A program made the translations under genes and the position numbers. From Lineus longissimus (Eukaryota; Nemertea; Pilidiophora; Heteronemertea; Lineidae): 64,000 nt of DNA. The stretch covers positions 14,012,349 through 14,076,348 of the forward strand of contig NC_088318.1 in the NCBI RefSeq assembly GCF_910592395.1, given 5' to 3'. The notes beneath the pieces were generated by a model. It ran no database searches. It saw nothing but the letters and a program-made list of their open reading frames with translations, and had not been told where the DNA came from. Positions 32,301 to 43,542 of this stretch are shown piece by piece; the stretch's first letter is position 1; every line of letters begins with the position of its first letter.

Positions 32301-35300
32301 GATATCTTTTTTGGTGTTGTGTTCGTGTCTGTCTTGTCTTGTCTTGTCGTTCTTGCTTTTCCAAGTCATTCCAGAAAATCCTATTTATCCAAAGACCATT
32401 CTAATTCGTTTTTAAGTACCTGTATGACCCACCAACCCATTTGTGGTGTTATTCCAGTCACCAAAATTCCAAGATTACCAAATCATCCACACTCCTATTT
32501 TAAATCCTTTGGGCCAGATGAATGTAGATGCATGAATATCGGACAGCTGCACACTTCCGTGCCAATCAAAATTCTTTTCCCAGCACTAGACCTGAGTTGC
32601 CAATCAGCGTGGGTGTTGCTCTGCATCCTTTTAACCAAATTTCTAGGGGTCATACCAATTTATTATTCCTTGGAGGCAACGCCACGCTCTTTATTTTTGA
32701 CACATTTTGCTGCCAGCCAGGACAGAATTGAAGTCTTAACTCTATAAAAATGTTGTCAAAGCAGCCGGCCAGAGAAATTTGGTGGAGAGAGCACTGTTCT
32801 AACTCCAACTGTCTTATCTGTCACTCTTACATCTTTCGCCTCTTCTCTCTGTCGCTGTGACTATCACTGTCGGGGGTCTTTGAGTATCTTTCAATACATT
32901 GATGGTATGTCTTCATGGTTTATAGACATTTGGAGTTACCCTACGAGATAACAAGCCACACGTTAACCACATCAGAAAGAATGATGAGACGGGCTACTTT
33001 TGCCTATAGCTATCCTGAAATATAATCTTGGCTATATTCTCCCTTATGCCTTTGGTGCTCTGGCTCTGAAATGGGGCTGAACTTGAACTGTTTCAAATCT
33101 TTGAGCATTTGCGTCTTCTCACATCAAAGATATCCTCAAAAAGTTAGCGACAAATTGTTGTATATTTCTTCTCTCTTCCAGTTGTTGCGAGGCCGTCTGG
33201 GACAAATGTCGTCGCAAGAAAGAATACAAGCCGCGGTTGGTGCCGGTCGGCCTCCTGGCGCCGACGACAGAAAAGTTTCCAGCGAATATAATACGAAACC
33301 AGAAGTATAGTGTCATCACGTTTATACCCATGGTAGGTATCTAGGTTAGCCTGCTCAGGGGCTGTCCTTTTGATAAGGTTAAATGGTACAATTATATTAT
33401 AGCCCTAAGGTGTAGAAAAGAGTTGGTAGTGCCCATCAATGCACAGTGGAGCTATAATTGTACCAGGACTAAAATTGTCCCACTTTAACTTACTTATCAA
33501 TGTCAACCTTTTTAGCTCACCTCTTAGCAGAGGTGAGCTTATCCCATACCGTGGCGTCCGTCGTCCGTCGTCGTCGTCGTCGTCGTCGTCCGTCGTCCGT
33601 TAGCAGGGCACGTTTCGTAACTGTTAGAGCTATTGAGTTGAAACTTGGTACACATGTACCCTTATGTAATGACACCTTGGAGACCAAGTTTCGGTCCGAT
33701 TCGTTTCATGGTTTGGCCACCAGGGGGCCAAACGTTAAAAGTGAAAATATGCAATATCTCCCTTAATAGTAGTCGGGAAATTTTGAAAAAAATATGGTAG
33801 GTACTTCTAGCAAAGGTGCATCATATATCCTCCGGGTTTTTGATTTGACCTCCTTTTCAAGGTCACAGAGGTCAAATGGTGTAAATTGGCCGTTAGGATG
33901 TAACGATGGCACGTTTCTAAACTGCAATGGCTATTGATACCAAATTTGGTACACATTTACCCCTTAGTCAGGTGATCTTAGGGACCGAAGTTTGGTCCAA
34001 TATGATTCACCACTTGACCACCAGGGGGCAAAATCCAAAAACCTTAAAAATGTGATTATTCCTTAACTTCTTGCCCGATTGCCACCAATTTGATATCATG
34101 GGTACATCTAACCACCATACAGTATATGTCACACAGGTTTTTAATTTGACCTTCTTGTCAAGGTCACAGAGGTCAAATGGCGTAAATTCGCCGTCCGGCC
34201 GTAACTATGGCACGTTTCTTAACTGCAATGACTATTAATCACAAATTAAGTACACATGTACCCCTTGGTCAGGTGATCTCAGGTACCGAAGTTTGGTGCG
34301 ATCTGATTTGCCGTTTGGCCTCCAGGGAGGGGGCCAAATCCTAAATTCTTCAAAATGCCATTATTCCTAGTAATGACTTGCCCGATTGGCACCAATTTTA
34401 TATCATAGGTACATCTAATTCTAACAACCATTCAATGTGTCACCCGGGTCTTCTTTGATTTGACCTACTTTTCAAGGTCACAGAGGTCGAATGTATTGTA
34501 AATTGGCTATTTTGGGGAAATTGTAATTGCTTGGACCTACATCAAACCTAACACTACATGACACAATACCATGCTCTTTATCCATCTTTCCTCCACATGA
34601 GGTGAGCACAATGGCCCTGGCCATTTCATTCTCTTCAACTGAAAACAAAAACTTGGTGCATGTAGGAGGAAACCAGAGGTAAAAGGACATTTATCAGTAG
34701 TTGCCCTATCTATAAATCATCAACAATTATAATTCTTTTCGTTTCTTTTACAGGTGTTATTTGAACAATTTCGATTTTTCCTGAATCTCTACTTTCTTGT
34801 GATGGCGTGCTCACAGTTTATCCCGGAGATACGGATAGGATATTTATATACTTACTGGGGACCATTGGTAAGATCACTGTTGTAAAATACAGCGGCACCT
34901 CTCTTAGCGGACACCTCTCTATTAAAGACACCCTCGCTAATGGGGACACTGGTTTTGGTCCTAAGTTGTGTAATTTGAAAGAAACCTACATGTACACCCT
35001 TGTCGGAAAGTTTATGGACACCAGTTTTTGCACATTTTCTCAAAAACGGCTAATCCTATTGAACCCAAATATTCACCAATGGTGGAGAATCTTCCTGGCT
35101 ATCGAATGACGTGATAGTTGATATCAGGACCAATTGCATAACTAAGTTATTACATAATTTTGAGAGGCATCTATTTTTCACTTTTTGGTTGATTTTTTTT
35201 AAATCGAAGTATAAATCTTGCATCATACAGATAACAATGCTAAGACTTTCTGTGAAGAAAGTATTTGAAAATATCATTTACTTTTCATGATATATCAAAA

Positions 35301-38300
35301 TATCAAAATTTTGAGATTCTGAAAATTTTGAGATTTTTCTGATTTTTCGATATATCCTAGTAGTACCCATGTCCCCTGAATGAATGGTGATTTTTTTCTG
35401 ATTTTCAACTAAAGGAACATCTTGAAATTATAATATGAAAATTTTCATACTACCAAGTATCCACCTTTTCTCAGCAATATTAGTTGCTAGCTGTGCTAAA
35501 TTGGTGCCAATCATTATTTGGGTATGACTTCTCAATGATACAGTTGCAAAAAACCCAAAAATATCAAATTATCAAAATATCAAAATTTTGATATTTCGAT
35601 ATATCTCAAAACTGAAATGAGATTTATCCAAATTTTTTTCACAGAAAGTCTTAGCTATGTGCAATATATACTGTAGGTTAATTTGGTTTTGAAAAATTGA
35701 TTAACAAAAAAGTAAAAAAAAGATCCCTCTCAAAATTATGTAATAACTTTGTTATGCAATTGGTCCTGATATCAACTATCACGTCATTCGATAGCCAAGA
35801 AGATTCTCCACCATTGGTGAAAATTTGGGTTCAATAGGATTAGCCGTTTTTGAGAAAATGTGCAAAAACTGGTGTCCATAAACTTTTGAACATGATTGTA
35901 CATGTACCGTACCTTATTTAAAAGAAAAATGACAGTGTTTGAAAGAGACTTAACTTTTAAATTGAAAGAAACATTCTATACCATTATATTTGAAAGAAAA
36001 TGACCTGATTTGAAAGATAATTACTTTATTTGAAAGAAACTTACCTTGAAATCATCTTCTTTTTAGTGTTTTGTGATATTTGTTACCATGGTGCGGGAGG
36101 CGGTCGATGATTTCAGACGTTTTCGACGAGATCGAGAGATGAATTCAACAAAGTATAAAAAAGTGACGCGGACCGGTGTTGTAATCGTGCCAAGTTCAAA
36201 GATCAAAGTTGGCGATCTTATTTTTGTAGAAAAGGTAAATTGATAATTATTAGTAATTTTGCTTGCCACTGTATCTGACCTGGGTCTGGAATTGACATGG
36301 CTGCATGCTGGGGTTAAACAATGTGGTATAAAACTCTGAAACTTGAAGGAATTTCTTTAAAAAGTACAAAAATATCCTGTTCAACTGACATGGTTTCCTC
36401 AAAGTACCTACATTGTGCATGGTGTTCTCATTTCTAGGATCAGCGGGTTCCAGCCGATATGGTACTTGTCCGAACGACAGAGAAAAACGGGTCTTGTTTT
36501 ATCAGGACTGACCAGCTCGATGGAGAAACGGACTGGAAGCTTCGACTAGCGATTGGCTCCACGCAGCAGTTGCCGACCGACGCTGATCTGTGGGGAATAT
36601 CGGCTCAGGTCTATGCCGAGAAACCGCAAAAAGACATTCACAGTTTTATTGGGACATTTACACGGGTATGTCACATAATTATTGTAGAATTGTTTTTTTT
36701 AAATTTCTGTTATTCGAAATTAACATAAGCTAAAATACGACAGGTTGGGACGGTCCTTGTGGTCTTTTAGTAAATTAGTTACCAGAATGTCTGGTAGCAG
36801 AATGGTTAAAAAAACACTTTTTGGTTTTGCTTTATTTCATGATCTGTTCTGCTTATTTTCCAGTGTGACCAGGTGCACCAATCAGAAGATTCGCTGGCGA
36901 TTGAGAATGTCCTGTGGTCCAATACTGTGGTAGCGTCAGGGACAGCTCTAGGTGTGATCATCTACACCGGGCCAGAGACTAGAGCCGTCATGAACACCTC
37001 TCATCCTAAAACTAAGGTACGTTGCTTAAAATCATAAATTTACAGCTGACCACGCACAAAAGAGCTCCCAGTATCAGTTTGGAATCCAGATGTCGTTTTT
37101 TATTTCGGGGAATCAGAGTGGCACTGTTGAGGAGTGTCTTACTTGTGGTCGGGAAGTCAAGGATTCCAGGGGTTGCAGCAGTTAAATTCTGAGCCTTGCC
37201 CGTTTATGATTGTCGCTTGTAAGTGATCAAAAGCAATACATTTTCTAAATTCATGTTGTGGATTCATTGCAGGTGGGGATGTTGGACCTCGAAGTGAACA
37301 CATTGACCAAACTCCTGTTCTTTGCCGTGGTCGTGTTATCGTTGGTGATGATGATCATCAAGGGCTTCACCGGACCGTGGTATCGATACATGTTTAGATT
37401 CATCCTCCTCTTCTCCTACATCATACCAATTAGGTGAGTACTCATCACAAAGTGTACAGTAGAACTTTCTATTTAGGACACCCTCATGACTGACAAGTGC
37501 TGTCCTTGTATATGTGCGTGATATAGGCAGATCATTTAACCAAATTGCAGTTGAAAGAGACCTACATGTAGCTGGTACTATCCATTTTTTGTACATTGTA
37601 CCAATGTATTTCAGCTGAGCACCTTGGGCCTCTTGTTATTTTCAGTTTGCGTGTTAACCTTGACATGGGCAAGGCAGTGTATTCCTGGATGATCCAGCGA
37701 GACGACAAGATACCTGGTACAGTGGTACGGAGCACTACCATCCCCGAAGAGATGGGTCGCATCACTTATCTTCTTTCTGATAAGACGGGTACCCTCACTC
37801 AGAATGAAATGGTACGTTACGCAATTGTTTGTTAGTCAATTCATTCCCATTTTCCAATCTTGAAGTAATGATGCACTTCTCACTACGCAATTGTTTGTTA
37901 GTCAATTCATTCCCATTTTCCAATCTTGAAGTAATGATGCACTTCTCACTACTTCTTTGTTTTTCTGACTTCGGTCTACCTTTAAATGCACCGAGTTATT
38001 GTCAAAACAAAGTCGATCATGAGATGTGTTTGCGACGGCCAGTACCTTCTTGTATGCACCAAAGTTCATTTCATAGCTTATTTCACGCCATAAAGATAAA
38101 ATGCAAGATGTAATCTGGTGTCTAGCTAATAGTGCCCTGGCCCATTGTTAGGTGGCTGTGTCTTGTACATCATTTGTGCCTGAAAACAATGTGCAAACTC
38201 CTGATATTTGTGTTTTTGATTTTTTTCAGATTTTCAAACGACTTCATCTCGGGACTGTTTCATTTTCATCCGACACCATGGATGAGGTCATGGCGCACTT

Positions 38301-41300
38301 AAAGACGTCGTTCACGATACCAAAAGACCCAGCAGCTCTCACGCCCAGTCGACCCGGGTCCACGACGAAAGTCCGCCGTACGATCGTGACGCGTGTTGTG
38401 GAAGCGGTGAAGGCATTGGCACTGTGCCATAACGTGACGCCAGTCTACGAGGATGTTGAAGACAGCGCCAATTCGGAGACAGAAGCGGACCAACAGATCA
38501 AACAGGAAGTGACATATCAGGCTTCCAGCCCTGATGAGGTAGGTTGCGCAATTTGAATTGAGAATTCACTGGGCTTATTTGCTGCCCCTGCAATGACCTA
38601 AAAACTATCGTAAAAGAAGATGGGATGTAAGCTTTGAAAATGACATCACCTTGTACATGATTTCCTATTTGTTGATGACATCTAGATTAGTCATTTCTTT
38701 ATTTGTCTTCAATTGACACCGTACTGTATTGACACCATTTTATACCGACCCCTCCTAAGCACTCTTTGTGACACCCCTTGTGAGTTTTTCTAACATTTAC
38801 TTGTCTTCTCCTACAGGTGGCTCTGGTAGCATGGTGTGAAAGCGTTAACCTGACCCTAATTAAGCGTGACCTGACCAACATGTGGCTTCGATCGCCAACC
38901 GGCACCGAACTACACTATCAAATCTTACAAATATTTCCTTTTACGTCAGAGAGAAAAAGAATGGGAATCATTGTCAGGGTAAGAATATTTTCAATCTGTT
39001 TTGCTGTGAAGTCGAACGACCAGATATTCTAGACTGACCTTGTCCAGGCCTACCGGACTGTCATCTATAACCGGAGTAGTGTGGCTGTGATTACATTCAT
39101 GAAGCTGACGCGTGAAGCTGGTGAAAGAGGGTGTTGGCTTTGAAGGATTAGATCTGTTACCAGTGTGCATATTATGAAGAACTTTCCTCATCATCTTCCG
39201 TTCGTATCTTCAGGAGATGAGTACTGGCGATATCACGTTCTTTATGAAAGGTGCCGACGTCGTGATGGTGCCAGTTGTCCAGTACAATGATTGGCTGGAG
39301 GAAGAGGTGAGTTGTAATGTCGTCATGAGCTAAGTTCAAGGAGAGGAAACTCGTATGCAAAGGCCTGTTGTTTTCATCATTATTATCTTCATTACTGCCT
39401 GGCCTTGACGCCTCCTACTAAACACTTTGGTAGACTCTGTTTGGATGTCCCAATCGAGTGACCCTGGTAGACCAAACAGAAGGGATGATCTGATTGTGTT
39501 TACAAGTTGTATAACCTGCATGTCAAGCTTCAAAGGATACTTTAAATTTCTTTTCAGTGCGGTAACATGGCACGTGAAGGTCTTCGTACTCTCGTCGTAG
39601 CCAAGCGGCCGCTGACGGAAGACCAGTACCAGGACTTTGAGAATCGCTACCACCAGGCAAAACTCGCCATCCAGGAACGTTCGTCCAAGGTCGCACAAGT
39701 CATTGAAGGGCTGGAGATGGACATGGAGCTGCTGTGTCTGACAGGGGTTGAGGACAAGCTCCAGGATAACGTTAGGCCTACGTTAGAGATGTTAAGGAAC
39801 GCTGGCATCAAGGTATTAAGAATTCTGAACATGCCTCCCTCTCGTCGCGAAAAACTTTGAAATTTATCATTCTTTTTATCCAGGCATTTTCGTCCCTGGT
39901 AGTTGAAGAGTTCATTGTATCTTTGTTCTGTTCCAGGTTTGGATGTTAACAGGTGATAAGCTAGAGACGGCTACATGCATTGCTAAAAGTTCACGGTTAG
40001 TTTCACGAACGCAGAGCATTCACACGTTCAAGCAGGTGTTGTCTCGAGCAGACGCGCATTTGGAACTCAACTCGTTTAGGAGAAAACAAGACTGTTGTCT
40101 TGTTATAACTGGGGAGTCACTTGAGGTAAGGGTCATTCTTGTAGGATAATGATGAGAAACTTTCGTCTAACACACTTCAATAGGTGTATTTCTCAACTGA
40201 GAATGCTACGGGTCATTGTGGTGCCTTCACCCAAATGTCTTGACCTGACAGCTGCCGTCTTGGCCCAGGCTACCAAGCAGATGAAACAATTCTGACCTGC
40301 TATGGGGTGATATGAATAAAGACGAGCAAATGCTTTTATCTAAAACTACATGTACATTTACACTAAGCCTTTCTGTACAAAATTGCTAGACTTTATTCAT
40401 ATCAGCCAATGTTATGCAAGTATTGTTAGCTTTGCCATGTGTGGGTGTCCCTTTCCGTCTGGTAACCCTCTCGTGTCTTATTTTCAGGTGTGTTTGAAAT
40501 ATTATGAGCATGAGTTTGTCGAGTTGGCTTGCCAGTGCCCAGCAGTCGTGGTATGCCGATGCTCGCCGACCCAGAAGGCAGAGATAGTTAAACTTCTCAG
40601 AGCGCACACGAACAACCGGACATGTGCTATAGGTGTGTATCTTCTCAACCACCATCGTTTAGTCAATCTGCCAATTTAGGACAGTATCTGTCAGTCCCAA
40701 GGGCGTCTGTACAAATAGTAATCGTACAACTGTACAAATTGTGTTACGATATAATCAATTTTGTAGTCAATTATACATTTATCAGTTTGGCTGGAAAAAA
40801 AGTGTATTTTTTCCTTCCAGGTGATGGAGGTAATGATGTCAGTATGATCCAGGCGGCGGATGTAGGCGTGGGTATCGTCGGCAAGGAAGGGAAGCAGGCG
40901 TCGCTGGCGGCAGATTTCTCCATTAACCAGTTTAGTTTTCTTGGGCGGTTGCTCATGGTGCATGGTCGATACAGGTGAGTTTAGTCACATGAAATACTAG
41001 GCCCGCTTTTGACTCAATGGGTGATAAGAATAAAGACTAGCAAATGCTTTTATCTAAAACTCCATGTACATTTACACTAGGCCTTTCTGAACAAAATTGA
41101 AGTAAAAGCACTTGCTAGTCTTTATTCATATCATCCAATATCTTAAAAGAGATGAGGTTATGAAATGTAGAAGGATTTTTCTGTTTCCCTTTATCATCTT
41201 GTCTGAAGAAAGACCTGGTCATTCTCTGGAATCAGAAGTAACGAGGTTTTGAGGTATGGTAGCTCAAGGTGTGTGCTGTATTCGAATCACTTCAAACAGG

Positions 41301-43542
41301 AACAAGAACTCTAGTTTGGAGGGTAGTTTCCAATAACATGTATGATGCACTTAACCGTTATAGCAATCCATCGTAGTGATACTATGATGTGATTTACAAC
41401 TTTGCGGAAATACGTCCCTTTTTAATTGTTGATCACAAATGTAAAGCTCAGATTTTCCATTTTTGATTAGATTTATTATAAAATCGCTGAATGTAAACCA
41501 CCGCAACTGCAAAAATGTTCATGTTGTGACGTCATCAACGAAAACGTCATCGGCGTAGCGCAATTTCAACGGCATCGAAGCGAGCCGTCTGGGCGGGATT
41601 AAACTATCAATTTCTAGAAAATGTGCATTTCGATACGAACACCTTACCGATTTATGAGAAAGTGACGTAGTCATTTGTCAAAAACAGCTTGAACATTATG
41701 TGGTGAAATTTGACACGAGTTACCCTTTAAGAATCTGATGTTTTGATAGTGTTGTCTTGTCAAATTCTACGATTTCTCCTTTTCTTTTCTAGCTACAAGC
41801 GTTCAGCAGCCCTGAGTCAGTTTGTGATACATCGTGGCTTGATCATCTCTACTATGCAAGCAGTCTTCTCATCTGTATTCTATTTCGTCTCGGTGTCACT
41901 CTTCCCTGGATTCTTAATGGTGGGGTAAGTCAATCAGTCCAGGTTTTGCTTTATAGTGTATACGAATCATATACTTAGGGCTACTCACTGTTAAGCACAG
42001 ACCTCTTAGTAATGAATACATGCATTTTGCACAGACATCTAAGTAATCAGTACATGGATTTTGCACAGACATCTAAGTAATCAGTACATGGATTTTGCAC
42101 AGACATCTAAGTAATCAGTACATGCATTTTGCACAGACATCTAAGTTATGAGTACATGCATTTTGCACAGACATCTAAGTTATGAGTACATGCATTTTGC
42201 ACAGACTTCTAAGTAATGAATACATGCATTTTGCACAGACATCTAAGTTATGAGTACATGCATTTTGCACATACATCTAAGTTATGAGTACATGCATTTT
42301 GCACAGACATCTAAGTTATGAGTACATGCGGTTTATAAATGCCTTTTTGTTGGTTATTGGTTAACGCCATGCTGAAACAATCTACACCAGTTTAAAATAG
42401 GTATTTTTCTGTACTCTTTTTGGTAGAGGAGGGAGTCTTTCGAAAGTTGTACAGTTTGTACGTCCGTGAAAATTCGTCGTCATCTCAATTACCGATATTT
42501 CTTTTTAGTTATGCCACAATCTTCACCATGTACCCAGTGTTCTCATTGGTGCTGGATAAGGATGTGTCGCCCGAGATCGCACTGACGTATCCCGAGTTGT
42601 ATAAAGATCTGGTGAAGGGGCGGACGTTGTCTTTCAAAACATTCTTCATATGGGTGCTTATAAGTATATATCAAGGTAGGACTGTTGTTTCATCATCATC
42701 ATCATCATTGTAGAAGTTGTTTTCACCCTTTTGGGTCTTCAACTTAAAAATGTTTATTTCATAGCAGTGCATATGGTGCTGTATTTTGATTGTCTGCCAA
42801 GTGAAGAAAAATAATTCAAATTGCCAACTTTTAGCTTCGTGAACATTTCTCAATATACTGCTTACCAGAAGTGGTCTTTGGCACAGAAGCAGTGATTATT
42901 TCCCAGTTTATAAAACACTTAATCTACTAGTACCCTATCCTTGTCAATACTCATTCAATAACATTCTTTCTCCCCAGGTGGTATAATCATGTACGGCGCT
43001 TTGCTACTTTTCGAGGACGAGTTCATCCATGTCGTGGCGATCACTTTCTCATCGCTCATCTTGACGGAGTTGTTGATGGTGGCGCTGACAATACGAACCT
43101 GGCACTATCTCATGGTCATAGCGGAAGTTGGAAGCTTAGCGGTGTATATAGCGGCATTAGCCATCTTGAGGAACTATTTTGGTAAGTTTACTCAGGACTG
43201 AGTTTGAATCGTTGAAGAGATACTTTTCCATTCTGATAGTAATACATATAATTGGAAGACCAACCATCCCTCTTCAAAGGTCTACACCCTTTCGAGCTCA
43301 TGGTATTTTCTTTTTCCACAAGTAAATAGACATGAATATTAACACTGTACAGTTACCAAACATGTCTAAGTAATGAAACGGTTAATCACAATGTCACTTG
43401 AATTTCAGACGCCAATTTCCTCAAGACGTGGGACTTTGTTTGGAAAGTCGTAGTGATCACTTCAGTCAGCTGCATCCCACTTTACATACTCAAATATCTC
43501 AGAAGAAAATTCTCGCCTCCGAGCTACTCCAAGCTGACGTGA
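23383..43542 (+). CDS. ATP9B: ATP9-type P4-ATPase (long form, 1117 aa)
   Basis: The long form has 20 coding exons: 23383-23456, 24367-24561, 33182-33332, 34754-34867, 36067-36234, 36438-36665, 36864-37016, 37273-37433, 37646-37811, 38230-38538, 38817-38978, 39214-39306, 39558-39812, 39937-40125, 40488-40632, 40821-40974, 41793-41924, 42509-42675, 42978-43181 and 43409-43542. All are GT-AG and in phase (3354 nt). Landmarks: the actuator DGET (262-265), the IPISLRVN motif near 415, the phosphorylated Asp460 in DKTGT, LTGDK (747-751) and GDGGND (855-860). The C-terminus [13 protein letters not shown] matches ATP9. The N-terminal block ([10 protein letters not shown], then TDESDY) matches vertebrate ATP9B, whose length is about 1147. 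ATP9/Neo1-class P4-ATPases act in Golgi and endosome membranes and, unusually for the family, need no CDC50 partner in vertebrates. The symbol is by similarity; this is probably the single ATP9 gene. Confidence 0.96.
24562..29076 (+). other. ATP9 large intron, first half
   Basis: AT-rich intron sequence between coding exon 2 and the alternative first exon. Scattered open frames on both strands are short and lack splice context. I see no recognisable element comparable with those further right. Confidence 0.55.
29077..29144 (+). CDS. ATP9A: Alternative first coding exon of ATP9 (short form)
   Basis: ATG in CTGAAAATGGCGGAAG opens 22 codons plus two bases ([17 protein letters not shown] and on) and ends at a good donor (CA|GTAAGT). 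The phase is identical to that of exon 2, so it joins exon 3 at 33182 in frame, giving 1050 residues; human ATP9A is about 1047. The opening MAEATPL resembles the starts of ATP9A (MTDNIPL) and ATP9B (MADQIPL). A separate promoter must lie just upstream, and this form lacks the acidic DEVPLM region. Sequence supports the splice; expression is inferred. Confidence 0.75.
29598..30054. mobile_element. 457-bp GC-rich TIR element in ATP9 intron
   Basis: The terminal inverted repeats are about 44 bases (AAGCTTGCAGCACACTGGAC at the left, its complement at the right, with a few mismatches). The interior repeats GGCGTC- and CGCCAACTC-type motifs on both strands and is far richer in G+C than the surrounding intron. 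There is no ORF. It is a non-autonomous foldback-type transposon of unassigned superfamily. Confidence 0.85.
30322..31458 (+). repeat. 1.1 kb TAGCTCACCT element, copy 1
   Basis: It starts CCTTTTTAGCTCACCTCTTA and ends GGCCCTGGCCATTTCATT, and is nearly identical to 33507-34630. The first 35 bases form a stem-loop (AGCTCACCT / AGGTGAGCT), and the right end carries AGGTGAGCACAATGG, so the termini are partly inverted. Inside are a GTC trinucleotide run and three or four degenerate internal repeats around TTTCAAGGTCACAGAGGTC. From memory, elements with this TTTTAGCTCACCT start are abundant in mollusc genomes. Confidence 0.85.
31459..33181 (+). other. ATP9 large intron, last part
   Basis: Intron sequence leading to the acceptor of exon 3 (CTCTCTTCCAG). 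A 153-codon frame at 32286-32747 begins with TTG, has no splice context and is not supported. Confidence 0.5.
33507..34630 (+). repeat. 1.1 kb TAGCTCACCT element, copy 2
   Basis: Same orientation and nearly the same sequence as 30322-31458. The main difference is a shorter GTC run. It lies in the next ATP9 intron, so the two copies bracket exon 3. Confidence 0.85.
34890..35007 (+). mobile_element. Truncated mariner-type MITE fragment
   Basis: TACAGCGGCACCTCTCTTAG and ATTAAAGACACCCTCGCTAA match the left part of the 10174-10361 element. The fragment stops where the large TIR element at 35008 begins, suggesting one element inserted into another. Confidence 0.6.
35008..35885. mobile_element. 878-bp element with long inverted arms in ATP9 intron
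   Basis: The left arm, from AAGTTTATGGACACCAG, is repeated in reverse complement to the right end (TGGTGTCCATAAACTT). Arms of about 250 bases match closely, including CACCAATGGTGGAGAATCTT. The AT-rich core carries repeated ATATCAAAAT phrases. No ORF is present. The transcribed intron could fold into a long double strand. Confidence 0.88.
37455..37509 (+). mobile_element. MITE fragment after ATP9 exon 8
   Basis: TACAGTAGAACTTTCTATTT and AGGACACCCTC match the left end of the mariner-type MITE at 10174. The right end is missing. Confidence 0.55.
37818..37949 (+). repeat. Tandem duplication, 66 bp x 2
   Basis: Two essentially identical 66-base copies start 6 bases after the end of ATP9 exon 9, the exon that encodes DKTGT. 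The duplication spares the splice donor. The near identity implies a recent event. Confidence 0.85.
40305..40407. mobile_element. Foldback element, copy B (deleted arm)
   Basis: Same family as 13545-13662 but missing about 15 bases from the right arm. It lies in the ATP9 intron between exons 14 and 15. Confidence 0.8.
41019..41136. mobile_element. Foldback element, copy C
   Basis: Full-length 118-bp copy in the ATP9 intron after exon 16. AAT flanks both ends, consistent with a 3-bp target duplication. Sequence is very close to copy A. Confidence 0.85.
41996..42330 (+). repeat. 34-bp minisatellite in ATP9 intron, ~10 copies
   Basis: The unit begins CATGCATTTTGCACAGACAT and ends CTAAGTTATGAGTA, with a 34-base period. 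Copies vary at a few sites (AATCAG or TATGAG). Whole units repeat without unique spacers, so this is a minisatellite. Confidence 0.92.

Noticed and set aside
32286-32747. 153-codon plus-strand frame in an ATP9 intron
   Set aside because: It begins with TTG, has no splice context or family resemblance, and lies in intron sequence.
36459-36728. Plus-strand frame continuing past ATP9 exon 6
   Set aside because: The real exon ends at 36665; the rest is intron read-through.
41996-42330. Regularly spaced repeat considered as a CRISPR array
   Set aside because: The whole 34-bp unit repeats without unique spacers, and the host is an animal genome.
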